A DNA stretch of 64,000 nucleotides from assembly GCF_964063325.1 (NCBI RefSeq), contig NZ_OZ061315.1, positions 1,488,001 through 1,552,000 on the forward strand, in the 5' to 3' direction. Made by a program: the position numbers and the translations under genes. Positions within the stretch are counted from its first letter, which is position 1. Every line of letters starts with the position of its first letter. This DNA is from Hafnia alvei (GTDB taxonomy: Bacteria > Pseudomonadota > Gammaproteobacteria > Enterobacterales > Enterobacteriaceae). The notes under the pieces are model-generated. The model did no database searches and was not told the origin of the DNA. It saw nothing but the letters and a program-made list of their open reading frames with translations. Positions 25,719 to 34,883 of this stretch are shown here, piece by piece.

Positions 25719-27416
25719 TTAGAATGAAGTTCGCTTGTAGATACGGTACTGAGGCTGCCAGAAGTTGTTATCGATCGCTTGTAATAACGCTTCATCAGAG
25801 GTTAATACGGCCACGCCTTGTAGCTGTGCTTCTTTGGCCACTTGGAACGCAATGGAGCGCGATACCTGCTGGATATCTTTAATATCGGGTAGCAGTGCTC
25901 CAGTACCTTGCTGTGCCAGCGGTGAGCAATCTGCTAAGGCGCGGCTGGCGGCCATGAGCATGCCGTCTGTGACGCGCTTTGCCCCTGAGGCCAGAACACC
26001 GAGCCCAATACCAGGGAAGATGTAGGAGTTATTACATTGCGCGATTGGGAAGACCTGATCTTTATAGCTTACCGGCCCGAACGGGCTGCCGGTAGCGACC
26101 AGCGCCGCGCCATCGGTCCAGTTAATAATATCTTCTGGACGTGCTTCAACGCGTGACGTTGGGTTCGACAGCGGCATAACGATAGGGCGCGCGCAGTGGC
26201 TGTGCATTTCGCGAATGATTTCTTCGGTAAATAAGCCAGGCTGACCCGAAACGCCGATGAGAACGGTAGGCTTAGCGTTACGCACCACTTCCAACAGTGA
26301 AATGGCATCGCTTTCTACTTTCCAGTTCGACAACGATGCACTTTTTTGCACCAGCTTACTTTGGAACTCTAACAGGTTTGGCAGTTTGTCTGTGAGCAAG
26401 CCAAAGCGATCGACCATAAAGACGCGTTGGCGTGCCTCTTCATCGCTCAAGCCTTCGGATTTCATCTGGGCAATAATTTGCTCGGCGATACCACAACCAG
26501 CAGAGCCTGCCCCTAAGAACGTAATGGTTTGATCGCGCAGCTGGCTACCGGCAGCACGGCTGGCAGCAATCAGACTACCCAGCGTGACGGCCGCAGTGCC
26601 TTGAATATCATCGTTGAAACAGCACAGTTCGTCACGATAACGGTTGAGCAGTGGGGTGGCGTTTTTCTGCGCGAAGTCTTCGAATTGCAATAGCACATTT
26701 GGCCAGCGGCGCTTCACCGCCTGAATGAATTCGTCAACAAAGGCATAATACTCGTCACCGGAAATACGTGGGTGACGCCATCCCATATACAGCGGATCGT
26801 TTAAGCGCTGTGGATTGTTGGTGCCGACATCTAACACAACCGGCAGCGTATAAGCAGGGCTGATGCCGCCGCACGCGGTGTACAGTGACAGTTTACCGAT
26901 AGGGATCCCCATGCCGCCGATGCCTTGATCGCCTAGCCCAAGGATACGTTCACCGTCGGTTACGACGATAACTTTCACGTTTTGTTTGGTGGCGTTTTGC
27001 AACATGTCGTCGATGCGGTCGCGGTTCGGATAGGAGATGAACAGGCCACGCGCGCGACGGTAAATATCAGAGAAATGTTCACAGGCTTCGCCCACCGTCG
27101 GGGTGTAAATGATCGGCATCATTTCACTCAGATGGGCATCAAGCATGCGATAGAATAGGGTTTCGTTGGTGTCTTGGATATTACGTAGGTAGATATGTTT
27201 ATCGTTATCAGTTTTGAAATCGAGATACTGGCGATAGGCGCGCTCGGTCTGTTCTTCAATCGTTTCGACGGCTTCAGGTAACAGGCCATGCAGGTTGAAG
27301 TTGCTGCGTTCTTCTTCGCTAAAGGCGCTGCCTTTGTTCAGCAGGGGGAATTCCAGCAGGATCGGGCCTGCGTAGGGGATGTACAACGGGCGTTTACTTT
27401 CGTATTCCAGTTCCAT
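25719..27416 (-). CDS. maeA: NAD-dependent malic enzyme
   Basis: Oxidatively decarboxylates malate to pyruvate with NAD. From the ATG at 27416 it has 565 aa, the E. coli SfcA/MaeA length; AAAGAG eight bases upstream supports this over a GTG three codons earlier. Motifs: IYTPTVGEACEHFS, VVTDGERILGLGDQGIGGM (malate/catalytic Lys region follows in IGKLSLYTACGGISP), LLQFEDFAQKNA (metal site), FNDDIQGTAAV and the dinucleotide motif GAGSAGCGIAE. It is monocistronic with an ERIC just upstream of the start. In E. coli it lies elsewhere, so this is a local rearrangement. Confidence 0.97.
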   Translation of the reverse strand: MELEYESKRPLYIPYAGPILLEFPLLNKGSAFSEEERSNFNLHGLLPEAVETIEEQTERAYRQYLDFKTDNDKHIYLRNIQDTNETLFYRMLDAHLSEMMPIIYTPTVGEACEHFSDIYRRARGLFISYPNRDRIDDMLQNATKQNVKVIVVTDGERILGLGDQGIGGMGIPIGKLSLYTACGGISPAYTLPVVLDVGTNNPQRLNDPLYMGWRHPRISGDEYYAFVDEFIQAVKRRWPNVLLQFEDFAQKNATPLLNRYRDELCCFNDDIQGTAAVTLGSLIAASRAAGSQLRDQTITFLGAGSAGCGIAEQIIAQMKSEGLSDEEARQRVFMVDRFGLLTDKLPNLLEFQSKLVQKSASLSNWKVESDAISLLEVVRNAKPTVLIGVSGQPGLFTEEIIREMHSHCARPIVMPLSNPTSRVEARPEDIINWTDGAALVATGSPFGPVSYKDQVFPIAQCNNSYIFPGIGLGVLASGAKRVTDGMLMAASRALADCSPLAQQGTGALLPDIKDIQQVSRSIAFQVAKEAQLQGVAVLTSDEALLQAIDNNFWQPQYRIYKRTSF

Positions 27417-27441
27417 GAATAGCACTCTTTATGTCGGGCGG

Positions 27442-27522
27442 TATACCCATCATATTTCAAGCTGCATTTTTGTTGGCTGTGCTCACTGAACGCATCAATG
27501 CAACTCGAATTATTTGGGTATA
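27442..27522. repeat. ERIC (IRU) element, internally deleted (81 bp)
   Basis: Terminal arms TATACCC/GGGTATA and inner CATATTTCAAG...CTCGAATTATTT match the full-length elements, but the TAAGTAAGTGACTGG-type core is absent. It lies 25 bases upstream of maeA, within its probable promoter or leader. Confidence 0.8.
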
Positions 27523-27677
27523 GTGATCAGATTATCAGAGATTTTAATACGTCATCCCAGCGATCCTAAGAGATACTAATAAGTTGTTCAATGCTTGTTA
27601 TAGAAAGATGACATTTAGCAGGGAAAGTGCGAGCTAAGTAACACTTTTTTACAGGATTTGGCGAGGAACGAACGGAA

Positions 27678-27702
27678 ACGCAGGGCCGAATGACCCTGCG
27701 TT
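27678..27702 (-). terminator. Hairpin terminator after cdd
   Basis: Perfect 9-bp arms AACGCAGGG/CCCTGCGTT with loop CCGAATGA, just after the cdd stop. The tail (GTTTCCGTT on the - strand) is only moderately T-rich. Confidence 0.7.
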
Positions 27703-27710
27703 AAAGTAGC

Positions 27711-28595
27711 TTAAATCTGAACCTGTTCTACTTGAGTGCAGCCTAATGCATGAAGCGTTGCTTGGGTTGCATCCCACTGGGAGAACACGGCGTCTTCTGT
27801 TTCAACCAATACCGCGCGGCGTGTACGCAGCACATCTTTTCCTGAAACGTTCATCAGAATCAGTGCAGCCTGCAACGGCGGTAAGCTTGGGTTGAATGCC
27901 GCATTTTCAGCATAACGTCCGCTATAAACGGTGCCATCATCGGCTTCCAAGGCAACGCCGCTATAGGCATGGCTATAAGGCGCATGGCTGCGGTTGGCTG
28001 CATCTAATGCTGCTAAAGTCAGTTCATCTGCATTCGCTAAGCTGAGGTTATGGTTCTCTTCATCCATCAACAGCGTTTTGATTTCAAGATCGCGTGGGCC
28101 AAAAGCATCCGGCAGGTAATCACCCAGCGTGGCGGCCTGACGACCTGGCAGGTTGATGGCCAGCTTGGTTCCGCTATTGAGTTCATTCATAAACTGGCGG
28201 CAGTGACCACAAGGCGTGTAGTTAACCGTGATGGAGGCGAGGGCTTTTTCGCCGCGCAACCATGCGTGCGTTACCGCACACTGTTCTGCGTGAATAGTTT
28301 GCTGCATTGGCGCACCCAGAAACTCCATATTGGCACCGAAATACAGGTTGCCGCTAACGCCGCGTGCAACGGCACCGACGTAAAAATTGGAGATTGCTGC
28401 CAGTGAGCAGGCGGCGGCCATAGGGAGCAGGGCAAATGCTAATTCGCTGTCGCTCATGCCGGTAGCTTGTTTCAGAACCTCGACTTGAGAAGCGGTGATA
28501 ACCGCTTGGAAATCAGCATGATTGATAATCGGTGAGAGCGCCGCCTGCAAAGCGGCTGGCAGTTGGCTGAATGCCGCGTCGTATCGTGCGTGCAT
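27711..28595 (-). CDS. cdd: Cytidine deaminase
   Basis: Deaminates cytidine and deoxycytidine to uridine and deoxyuridine in pyrimidine salvage. 294 aa, the long homodimeric E. coli type: an active catalytic domain (residues about 50-150) plus a broken C-terminal repeat. The zinc site is intact: His102 and catalytic Glu104 (HAEQ), Cys129 and Cys132 (PCGHC). FYVGAVARG and NMEFLG bind the nucleoside. A CRP palindrome 59-74 bases upstream fits the CRP/CytR control known for cdd. Confidence 0.97.
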   Translation of the reverse strand: MHARYDAAFSQLPAALQAALSPIINHADFQAVITASQVEVLKQATGMSDSELAFALLPMAAACSLAAISNFYVGAVARGVSGNLYFGANMEFLGAPMQQTIHAEQCAVTHAWLRGEKALASITVNYTPCGHCRQFMNELNSGTKLAINLPGRQAATLGDYLPDAFGPRDLEIKTLLMDEENHNLSLANADELTLAALDAANRSHAPYSHAYSGVALEADDGTVYSGRYAENAAFNPSLPPLQAALILMNVSGKDVLRTRRAVLVETEDAVFSQWDATQATLHALGCTQVEQVQI

Positions 28596-28653
28596 GGGGG
28601 AGCCTCTTAGTTAGTTACGGGAGAGTATTCTAGGCAACCGATTGGCTTTATTA

Positions 28654-28669
28654 TGTGATTATTATCACT
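28654..28669. promoter_or_regulatory. CRP site upstream of cdd
   Basis: TGTGA-TTATTA-TCACT, one mismatch from consensus. Further TGTGA half-sites follow (28705-28735), as in CRP/CytR-controlled nucleoside genes. Confidence 0.7.
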
Positions 28670-28758
28670 ATTTTGATGTAATTAATGTAACAAATGAAAG
28701 AAGTGTGAGATGTATCGCGGGTTTTTGTGATTTCTGTTTCTTGCTGCCGCTTCATGAA

Positions 28759-28777
28759 CCTCCCCATTTAGGGGAGG
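28759..28777 (-). terminator. Hairpin after yohK
   Basis: CCTCCCC/GGGGAGG arms with a 5-base loop, 15-33 bases after the yohK stop. The T tract is poor, so termination strength is uncertain. Confidence 0.6.
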
Positions 28778-28791
28778 GATAGGAAGTGATC

Positions 28792-29484
28792 TTAGCTAAA
28801 TAAATGCAACATCACAGGGAAAAGGAATGGCGCTAACAATGAAGTAATAATCCCGCAGATAACCAGTGCCAGCGAGCTGAATGCGCCTTCCTGAAAATCC
28901 ATCTCGGCGCAGCGTGCGGTCCCAAGGGCATGCGAAGCGGTACCCATCGCCAAACCACGCGAGGCCTTGGTGCTAATTTTCATCAAGTTCAATAGGGTAT
29001 GGCCAAATACAGCCCCCAGGATCCCAACGAAAATAACGCATACCGCACTGATTGCTGGGATGCCACCAATCGACTGTGACACGGCCATCGCAATTGGCGT
29101 GGTCACTGATTTCGGCATCACTGAAGCAGCGATTTCTGGCGAAGCGCCCATCCACAGAGCAATTGCGGTACCTGAAATCATGGCTGTGGCGCTACCGATA
29201 AAGCAGATAGTGATAATGGATTTCCAGCGTGCGCGGATCTGGTGGATCTGCTCATACAGTGGAAATGCTAATGCGACCACGGCGGGTTGCAGCAAACTGT
29301 TGAGCGTTGAACTGCCAGCAAAGTAATGCTCGTAAGGAATTTTGAGCAGTAATAGCAATGGAATAATAATTACCATTGATACGAGCAACGGATTCAATAA
29401 CGGCATATTTAGCTTTTGGGCAATACGTCGCGCCCCAAAAAAGACTAATAGTGTGAGTGGTAAGGACCACCAAATATAAGCCAT
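28792..29484 (-). CDS. yohK: LrgB-family inner-membrane protein YohK
   Basis: 230 aa, entirely hydrophobic with about 7-8 membrane segments, and the family signatures MPKSVTTPIAMAVSQSIGG and GTASHALGTARC. LrgB/CidB proteins pair with LrgA-type holin-like proteins, and relatives have been linked to murein hydrolase export or to pyruvate/glycolate transport. Which applies here is not known. Its ATG shares one base with the yohJ stop (TAATG), so the two are translationally coupled. Confidence 0.93.
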   Translation of the reverse strand: MAYIWWSLPLTLLVFFGARRIAQKLNMPLLNPLLVSMVIIIPLLLLLKIPYEHYFAGSSTLNSLLQPAVVALAFPLYEQIHQIRARWKSIITICFIGSATAMISGTAIALWMGASPEIAASVMPKSVTTPIAMAVSQSIGGIPAISAVCVIFVGILGAVFGHTLLNLMKISTKASRGLAMGTASHALGTARCAEMDFQEGAFSSLALVICGIITSLLAPFLFPVMLHLFS

Positions 29485-29891
29485 TATTTTTTCTCCTCGC
29501 TGCCGTCGGTAGCCTCACCGATGATGCGTTCGCGATGCACCATATGAGAGCTATAAGCAACGACAACCATAATAATCAAAGTACTCACTAGGCACGATAC
29601 GACGATAGGCCCAAACTGCTTGGTCAGAACGTCGTAGTACTGCATCACGCCAACGCCGATAGGGACAAACAACAGCGCCATGTAGCGGATTAAGATATTA
29701 CACCCGGGCTTCACCCATTTTGCCGGCATGATTTGTGACGCCAGCAGGGCAAATAGGATCAGCATGCCAATAATGCTGCCTGGAATTGTGATTGGTAGCA
29801 GCGTTGAGATGGCATTCCCTGCAAATAAGCACAGGTAAATTAATATGAAAGCTCTCAAATACTGCCAGCAAACTGAAAATGCTTTTGACAT
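29484..29891 (-). CDS. yohJ: LrgA/CidA holin-like protein YohJ
   Basis: 135 aa from the ATG at 29891, which reproduces the E. coli start (MSKAFSVCWQYLRAF); an upstream in-frame codon at 29930 is rejected. Four hydrophobic segments, with LLPITIPGSIIGMLILF and MALLFVPIGVGVMQYYD, are diagnostic for LrgA/CidA proteins. It is first in a two-gene yohJK unit upstream of cdd, the same order as E. coli. Confidence 0.94.
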   Translation of the reverse strand: MSKAFSVCWQYLRAFILIYLCLFAGNAISTLLPITIPGSIIGMLILFALLASQIMPAKWVKPGCNILIRYMALLFVPIGVGVMQYYDVLTKQFGPIVVSCLVSTLIIMVVVAYSSHMVHRERIIGEATDGSEEKK

Positions 29892-30019
29892 CAGTGAATA
29901 CCTAAGAAAGAAAACGCATTCATCATACAATTAAAATCAGGAATGTGCTACCGATCACATCATGAAAACAAGTTATCGCAAATATGCCGTTTGTGAAGGT
30001 TTTCAGTCAGGAGCCCGTA

Positions 30020-31243
30020 TCAGATGAGATCTTCGGAAGCATGGTTGGATGCGCCCGACAGTCTATAGCCGTACCAGAAAAATGCTAGACCAAAAAGTGA
30101 TATCACTGCCAGTACGTAGAAAAGCGTAGTCGGTGGCGCGAAAGACAGCAAAAAGCCACACAGTATAGGGTTTACCGCGCCGCCTAAATTGCCTAAGTTT
30201 TGTACCCCATAATAGCTGCCTTTCAAGTGAGGTGGCGCAATAAAATCGATAAACAAGTATTCAACCGGGATCACAATCACTTCACCGAGGGTGAAGATCG
30301 CCATGGCGACCATCCAAATAGGAATGGAACGCTCAGCCAACGCAAACCCAATGAGCCCAAGACAGAAAAAGAGCGTGCCAAGCATTAGCCAGCGCAACAG
30401 ATTTTCTTTATTCATTTTGCGGCTGAGCAAATACTGCAAGCCGATGACGACGGTTGCGTTCACCGTCATTACCGAACCAATCACTTGATAAGCAAACTGC
30501 GCATTGCTGACGGTAATGAGATACTGGGACAAGTAGCCAGTAAACTGCCCTGCAACCACTGCACCCATGGTGCTGCCAAGGGTGAAAAAGATCAGCCGCC
30601 GGTCGTGGCTTAAGACTTTAAAGGTGGCTCGAAAACTGAGCCGCTGCTCGGTAAACACCGCATCGCCGTTCGTCGGCGGAAGCCCGTAACCGTCTAAGCG
30701 TAGCCAAAGGGTGAGTCCAACGAGAAAGGCCAGTAGGCCAGAGAGCAAAAACGGCAGCATAGGATAGAATGACGCTGCGAAAACGCCGAGCGCTGGACCA
30801 ACGGCCCAGCCAACCTTGACCAAGGTGTAATTCATAGAAAAGCCGCGAATGCGTTCACTCACCGGCAACCATTCGGCAAAGCAGGCTTTAATGGCAATGC
30901 TGAAAATAGAATAAGCGGCGTGCAGTAGCGCCAATACGGGCACCATCCAGAGCACGTCGTTAAGCCATGGCATAATACAAAACGTCAAAGCAAATAGGGC
31001 AATGCTGATAATCATCAAACGGTGTTTATCGAATTTATCAACCAGATAACCACCGTAAAAGCTGGCGACAATACCAAGAGCAAGACTGACACCTAAGACT
31101 AACCCCACGCTCTCAGGTTCAAGATGAAAATGCTCAGTCATATAGATGGTAATAAAAGGCAGCGTAATGGCGCGCCCTATAGTTAATATGAGCGATGAAA
31201 TTAATAGCAGGGTAATTAGTGGTGGGAATCCTTTCAGCCTCAT
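30020..31243 (-). CDS. YdeE-like MFS efflux transporter
   Basis: A 407-aa major facilitator with 12 predicted membrane segments. The motif GGYLVDKFDKHRLM in the loop after segment 2 is the MFS signature A. Segments SLILTIGRAITLPFITIYM, NYTLVKVGWAVGPALGV and IFTLGEVIVIPVEYLFIDFIAPP align well with E. coli YdeE, a dipeptide/arabinose exporter, but identity is partial, so no symbol is given. I start at ATG 31243 rather than 31276 because the protein then begins right at the first helix. It is monocistronic. Confidence 0.85.
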   Translation of the reverse strand: MRLKGFPPLITLLLISSLILTIGRAITLPFITIYMTEHFHLEPESVGLVLGVSLALGIVASFYGGYLVDKFDKHRLMIISIALFALTFCIMPWLNDVLWMVPVLALLHAAYSIFSIAIKACFAEWLPVSERIRGFSMNYTLVKVGWAVGPALGVFAASFYPMLPFLLSGLLAFLVGLTLWLRLDGYGLPPTNGDAVFTEQRLSFRATFKVLSHDRRLIFFTLGSTMGAVVAGQFTGYLSQYLITVSNAQFAYQVIGSVMTVNATVVIGLQYLLSRKMNKENLLRWLMLGTLFFCLGLIGFALAERSIPIWMVAMAIFTLGEVIVIPVEYLFIDFIAPPHLKGSYYGVQNLGNLGGAVNPILCGFLLSFAPPTTLFYVLAVISLFGLAFFWYGYRLSGASNHASEDLI

Positions 31244-31487
31244 ATATTGACATCTTATTAGGTGCAGTTTACGCATGGTAAAGGGGCGAACGATAGCTAC
31301 TGAGTGTATTAGAAAAAACGGAGTCGGCTAGTCTAAACAATAAATTCAGTAAGTTATTTATAATTTATGACTCGTTTAGCGATCAATGACTGCCACAAAC
31401 CAGAAATCGTAAAGAAAATACTGAAGTGAAAAATAAATGTTTGTAAAAGATTCAATGGCAATCCATTACCATTGTTCACTATGTGGC

Positions 31488-31751
31488 TTATGGGTGCTCG
31501 GCAACGAGTCTGGCTTGTTCAGACCATGCGTGGAGCTGTTTTGTATAGATAAATTTGATGGAAGGAAAGGGCTCTAATGGACTGTTCACCGCGATATAAA
31601 CCAGACATGGGTAGCTTTCTGGCTGTGATTTTTTAGCAAAATCAAGTAGCTCACTTTCATCGACTAAAGGATCTGAATTGGCGTCGAGGTCATATAGGAA
31701 AGAGCTAATGACCCATTTGTAATATTCATCATAATTATATATTAGCTGCAT
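31488..31751 (-). CDS. Small hypothetical protein (87 aa)
   Basis: I do not recognise it. The frame has a strong ribosome site (AGAGAGGAATATT before the ATG), an acidic, Tyr/Trp-rich N-terminal half (YDEYYKWVISSFLYDLD) and no signal peptide or membrane helix. It looks like a compact cytoplasmic alpha/beta protein. It is isolated between two terminators or intergenic gaps of over 200 bp and is AT-rich, as horizontally acquired orphans often are. An immunity-like protein is one possibility, without direct support. Confidence 0.6.
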   Translation of the reverse strand: MQLIYNYDEYYKWVISSFLYDLDANSDPLVDESELLDFAKKSQPESYPCLVYIAVNSPLEPFPSIKFIYTKQLHAWSEQARLVAEHP

Positions 31752-31969
31752 AATATTCCTCTCTTTTAAATATATAAATGCAGCTTTATATTTTGTTTTT
31801 TTAAGCGCCTAAATACCAGCGCTATTTTCATTAATTTCGTATCGCTGATACTAGCCGGTAATAATAGTGTTTAAAAATCAAATGAAATGAATACAAATGG
31901 AAAACTCTGAAAAGTTATTCCTTACTTTTGGTAGCATAATTAATGGCGATAAAAGTAAGTTTAATGGAA

Positions 31970-32000
31970 AAATACAAGAGTCTTATAGACTCTTGTATTT
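31970..32000 (-). terminator. Terminator of puuDRCB
   Basis: Perfect 14-bp arms (31970-31983, 31987-32000) with a 3-base loop TAT, 19 bases after the puuB stop. A second perfect IR (CTTACTTTT/AAAAGTAAG, 31921-31929 and 31951-31959) lies just beyond. Confidence 0.8.
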
Positions 32001-32018
32001 CGGTGGGTAATGGCGTAA

Positions 32019-33299
32019 TTACACGCCTAACCGATCGCGGATTGTATAATAGGCGGCACCGATAGCGGTGAATGGAATTTGTAAATTTCGTCCACCAAAG
32101 AAAGGAAGATGAGGAAGTTTAGCAAAGGCATCAAAACGTTCGGCGTCGCCACGCAGCACTTCTGAAATCAGTTTCCCGGCTAGATGAGTACAGGTAACGC
32201 CATGCCCGCTATAGCCTTGCATGTAGTAAATATTATTCTCCAACCGACCAAACTGTGGCATGCGTGATAGGGTCAGCAAGAAATTACCAGTCCAGCGATA
32301 ATCAATTTTCACGCCTTTCAATTGTGGGAAAGTTTTCAGCAATTTTGGCACGATGAGATTATCAATATCGTCTGGGTCACGAGCACCGTAAACTACGCCG
32401 CCGCCATACAGCAAACGGTTATCGCCGGTTACACGGTAGTAGTCTAAAAGATAATTACAATCTTCAACGCAGTAGTCTTTCGGAATTAATGAGGCAGCCA
32501 CGTCGGCTTGTAGAGGCTCCGTTGTTACAATTTGAGTACCACACGGCATGCTGCGGCGCGCTAATTCCGGTTCGACTTTATTTCCCAGATAGGCATTCCC
32601 CGCGACGATAACGTATTTCGCCTGCACTTGACCTTTTTCAGTAACAACCGTGGCAGGTGTGCCATGCTTAATTTTAACAACCGGAGATTGCTCGAAGATC
32701 CGCCCACCTTGCATGCGGATCGCCTCTGCCTCACCTAGCGCTAAATTAAGAGGATGAATGTGACCACCGCTGTGATCTAATAATCCTCCAACGTAGCGAT
32801 CGGAGGCGATCTCTTCACGCACGCGGTCTGAATCTAAAAGTTCAAGCTGAGTATTGCCATAGCGTTCCCAATGGGCTTTTTGTTCGATGAGCGTGTGGTA
32901 TTGCTTGTTATTGAGCGCAACGAAAATGCCGCCGGGTTTGTAATCACAGTCGATGGCGTAACGTTTGATGCGCTGGCGAATAATTTCAGCGCCTTCAAAC
33001 ATCATACTGCCCAGCATTTTTGCGGTGTCCATCCCGTAGCGTTGTTCAATCACGTCAATATCGCGGCTGTAGGAGTTGACCAACTGACCACCGTTACGTC
33101 CGCTGGCGCCAAAGCCAATGCGCGCTGATTCTAGCAAAACGACGTCATATCCCGCTTCAACTAGGTGCAGTGCGGAAGAAAGGCCGGTATAACCACCGCC
33201 GACGATACACACGTCGCATTGAACGGATTCGGTCAGCTGTGGGTAAGGCGCGTGTGGATTCGCGCTGGCGGCATAGTAGCTATTTACATGTTCAGTCAT
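32019..33299 (-). CDS. puuB: Gamma-glutamylputrescine oxidoreductase
   Basis: An FAD enzyme (DAO family, 426 aa) that oxidises gamma-glutamylputrescine to gamma-glutamyl-gamma-aminobutyraldehyde with release of ammonia and H2O2. The N-terminal dinucleotide motif VCIVGGGYTGLSSALHL and the FAD motif GASGRNGGQ are plain; GYSGHGVTCTHLAGKL binds the flavin near the C-terminus. It is the last gene of puuDRCB, five bases after puuC. E. coli puuE, which follows there, is not here; its function is covered by the aminotransferase at 38105. Confidence 0.97.
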   Translation of the reverse strand: MTEHVNSYYAASANPHAPYPQLTESVQCDVCIVGGGYTGLSSALHLVEAGYDVVLLESARIGFGASGRNGGQLVNSYSRDIDVIEQRYGMDTAKMLGSMMFEGAEIIRQRIKRYAIDCDYKPGGIFVALNNKQYHTLIEQKAHWERYGNTQLELLDSDRVREEIASDRYVGGLLDHSGGHIHPLNLALGEAEAIRMQGGRIFEQSPVVKIKHGTPATVVTEKGQVQAKYVIVAGNAYLGNKVEPELARRSMPCGTQIVTTEPLQADVAASLIPKDYCVEDCNYLLDYYRVTGDNRLLYGGGVVYGARDPDDIDNLIVPKLLKTFPQLKGVKIDYRWTGNFLLTLSRMPQFGRLENNIYYMQGYSGHGVTCTHLAGKLISEVLRGDAERFDAFAKLPHLPFFGGRNLQIPFTAIGAAYYTIRDRLGV

Positions 33300-33304
33300 G
33301 ATGT

Positions 33305-34801
33305 TTACTCCAGCGAGATCCAGATAGTTTTCAATTCGGTGAATTTTTCTAGGGCGTGCAGTGACTTATCGCGGCCGTTACCGCTCTGCTTATAGCCACC
33401 AAACGGCACGGTCATATCGCCATCGTTGTAGTTGTTGACGAATACTGAGCCCGCTTTCAGGCGGCGCGACATGCGATGGGCTTTGGAGAGATCGCGGGTC
33501 CAGATGGCTGCGCCTAAGCCATAGTCACTGTCGTTTGCCAGCGTGAGCGCTTCTTGTTCGGTGGTGAAGGTCGTAACGGCGAGTACCGGGCCAAAAATTT
33601 CTTCACGTGCAATGCGCATTGAATTGTGAACGTCGGTAAAAATAGTGGGACCGAGATAGCTGCCATGTTCACCTTGTGGGTGATCGCGGCCATCCAGATA
33701 CAGGTTCGCACCTTCAGCAAGCCCTGCTGCGATATATTCATTCACTTTTTCGCAATGATCGGCATCGATAAGCGTGCCCATCACGGTTTCAGGATCGAGT
33801 GGGTTACCCGGTCTGAAGGCCTGAGCCTGTTCGCGCAGAATACTGAGGAACTCGTCTTTGATACTTTCTTCCACCAATAAACGCGTGCCTGCGATACACA
33901 CTTGGCCTTGATTGTAGAAAATACCCGCCGCCGCATTAGCCGCTGCTTTTTGCAGATCGGGGCAGTCGGCGAAAATTATATTGGCGCTTTTGCCGCCGGC
34001 TTCGAGCCAAACGCGCTTCATATTGGAATCGCCCGAGTCTTTCAACAGCTGTTTGGCGGTGCGCGTGGATCCGGTAAATGTCAGTACGTCGACGTCCGGG
34101 TGGCGAGAGAGAGCTTGTCCTGCGCCTTGGCCAAAACCTGAAATCACGCTCAATACGCCGTCGGGTAACCCAGCTTCTTTGGCTAAACCAGCGACACGTA
34201 GAGCGGTTAACGGTGATTTTTCCGACGGTTTTAAAATAACGCTGTTACCCGCGGCTAAGGCTGGCCCGAGTTTCCAGCAGGCTAGCAGGAGAGGGAAGTT
34301 CCAAGGCACGATGGCGGCCACAACGCCAACGGGCTCACGTTCAATTAACGCAAGGGCATCTTGAGCCGTTGGCGCAATTTCGCCATACACTTTGTCAATG
34401 GCTTCGGCATACCAACGCAGAGAGCGGATAGCTCCGGGAATATCATCACGTAGGCTATGGCGAATAGGCTTGCCGGTATCCAGTGTTTCCAGCAGCGCCA
34501 GCTCCTCGTGATGCTGTTCCATTAAATCAGCCAGCTTCATTAGCGTAGCTTTGCGTTTTGCCGGTGGGGAGCGCGACCAATCCCCCCGCTCAAAGACTTC
34601 ACGCGCTGCGCTAACGGCCTGATTCACATCGTGCTCATCTCCCTGAGCGACGCGAACCAGCTCACGCTGACCCGCCGGATCTTCCACGGCAAACTGTGCG
34701 CCATCGGCGGCCTGCTGATAACGGCCATTAATAAACAGTCGGTTCTCAATCTCTAGGGCGCGAGCCCGTTGCTGCCAGTACTGCAAATCGTGAAAGTCCA
34801 T
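33305..34801 (-). CDS. puuC: Gamma-glutamyl-gamma-aminobutyraldehyde dehydrogenase
   Basis: An NAD(P) aldehyde dehydrogenase of 498 aa that converts the PuuB product to gamma-glutamyl-GABA. Seen are AIVPWNFPLLLACWK (cofactor Asn), FTGSTRTAKQLL (nucleotide binding), the general-base Glu in LEAGGKS, the catalytic Cys in NQGQVCIAGTR, and EEIFGPVLAV with a final PFGGYKQSGNGRDKS. The last motif is typical of PuuC. It lies in puuDRCB between puuR and puuB. Confidence 0.97.
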   Translation of the reverse strand: MDFHDLQYWQQRARALEIENRLFINGRYQQAADGAQFAVEDPAGQRELVRVAQGDEHDVNQAVSAAREVFERGDWSRSPPAKRKATLMKLADLMEQHHEELALLETLDTGKPIRHSLRDDIPGAIRSLRWYAEAIDKVYGEIAPTAQDALALIEREPVGVVAAIVPWNFPLLLACWKLGPALAAGNSVILKPSEKSPLTALRVAGLAKEAGLPDGVLSVISGFGQGAGQALSRHPDVDVLTFTGSTRTAKQLLKDSGDSNMKRVWLEAGGKSANIIFADCPDLQKAAANAAAGIFYNQGQVCIAGTRLLVEESIKDEFLSILREQAQAFRPGNPLDPETVMGTLIDADHCEKVNEYIAAGLAEGANLYLDGRDHPQGEHGSYLGPTIFTDVHNSMRIAREEIFGPVLAVTTFTTEQEALTLANDSDYGLGAAIWTRDLSKAHRMSRRLKAGSVFVNNYNDGDMTVPFGGYKQSGNGRDKSLHALEKFTELKTIWISLE

Positions 34802-34883
34802 GCGTTCCCCTTAATTCCCTTCGACATGGCATTGCAGGGCAATGCCAACGGCGTTGGGTTTTATCTATATCTCGACATAGGCG

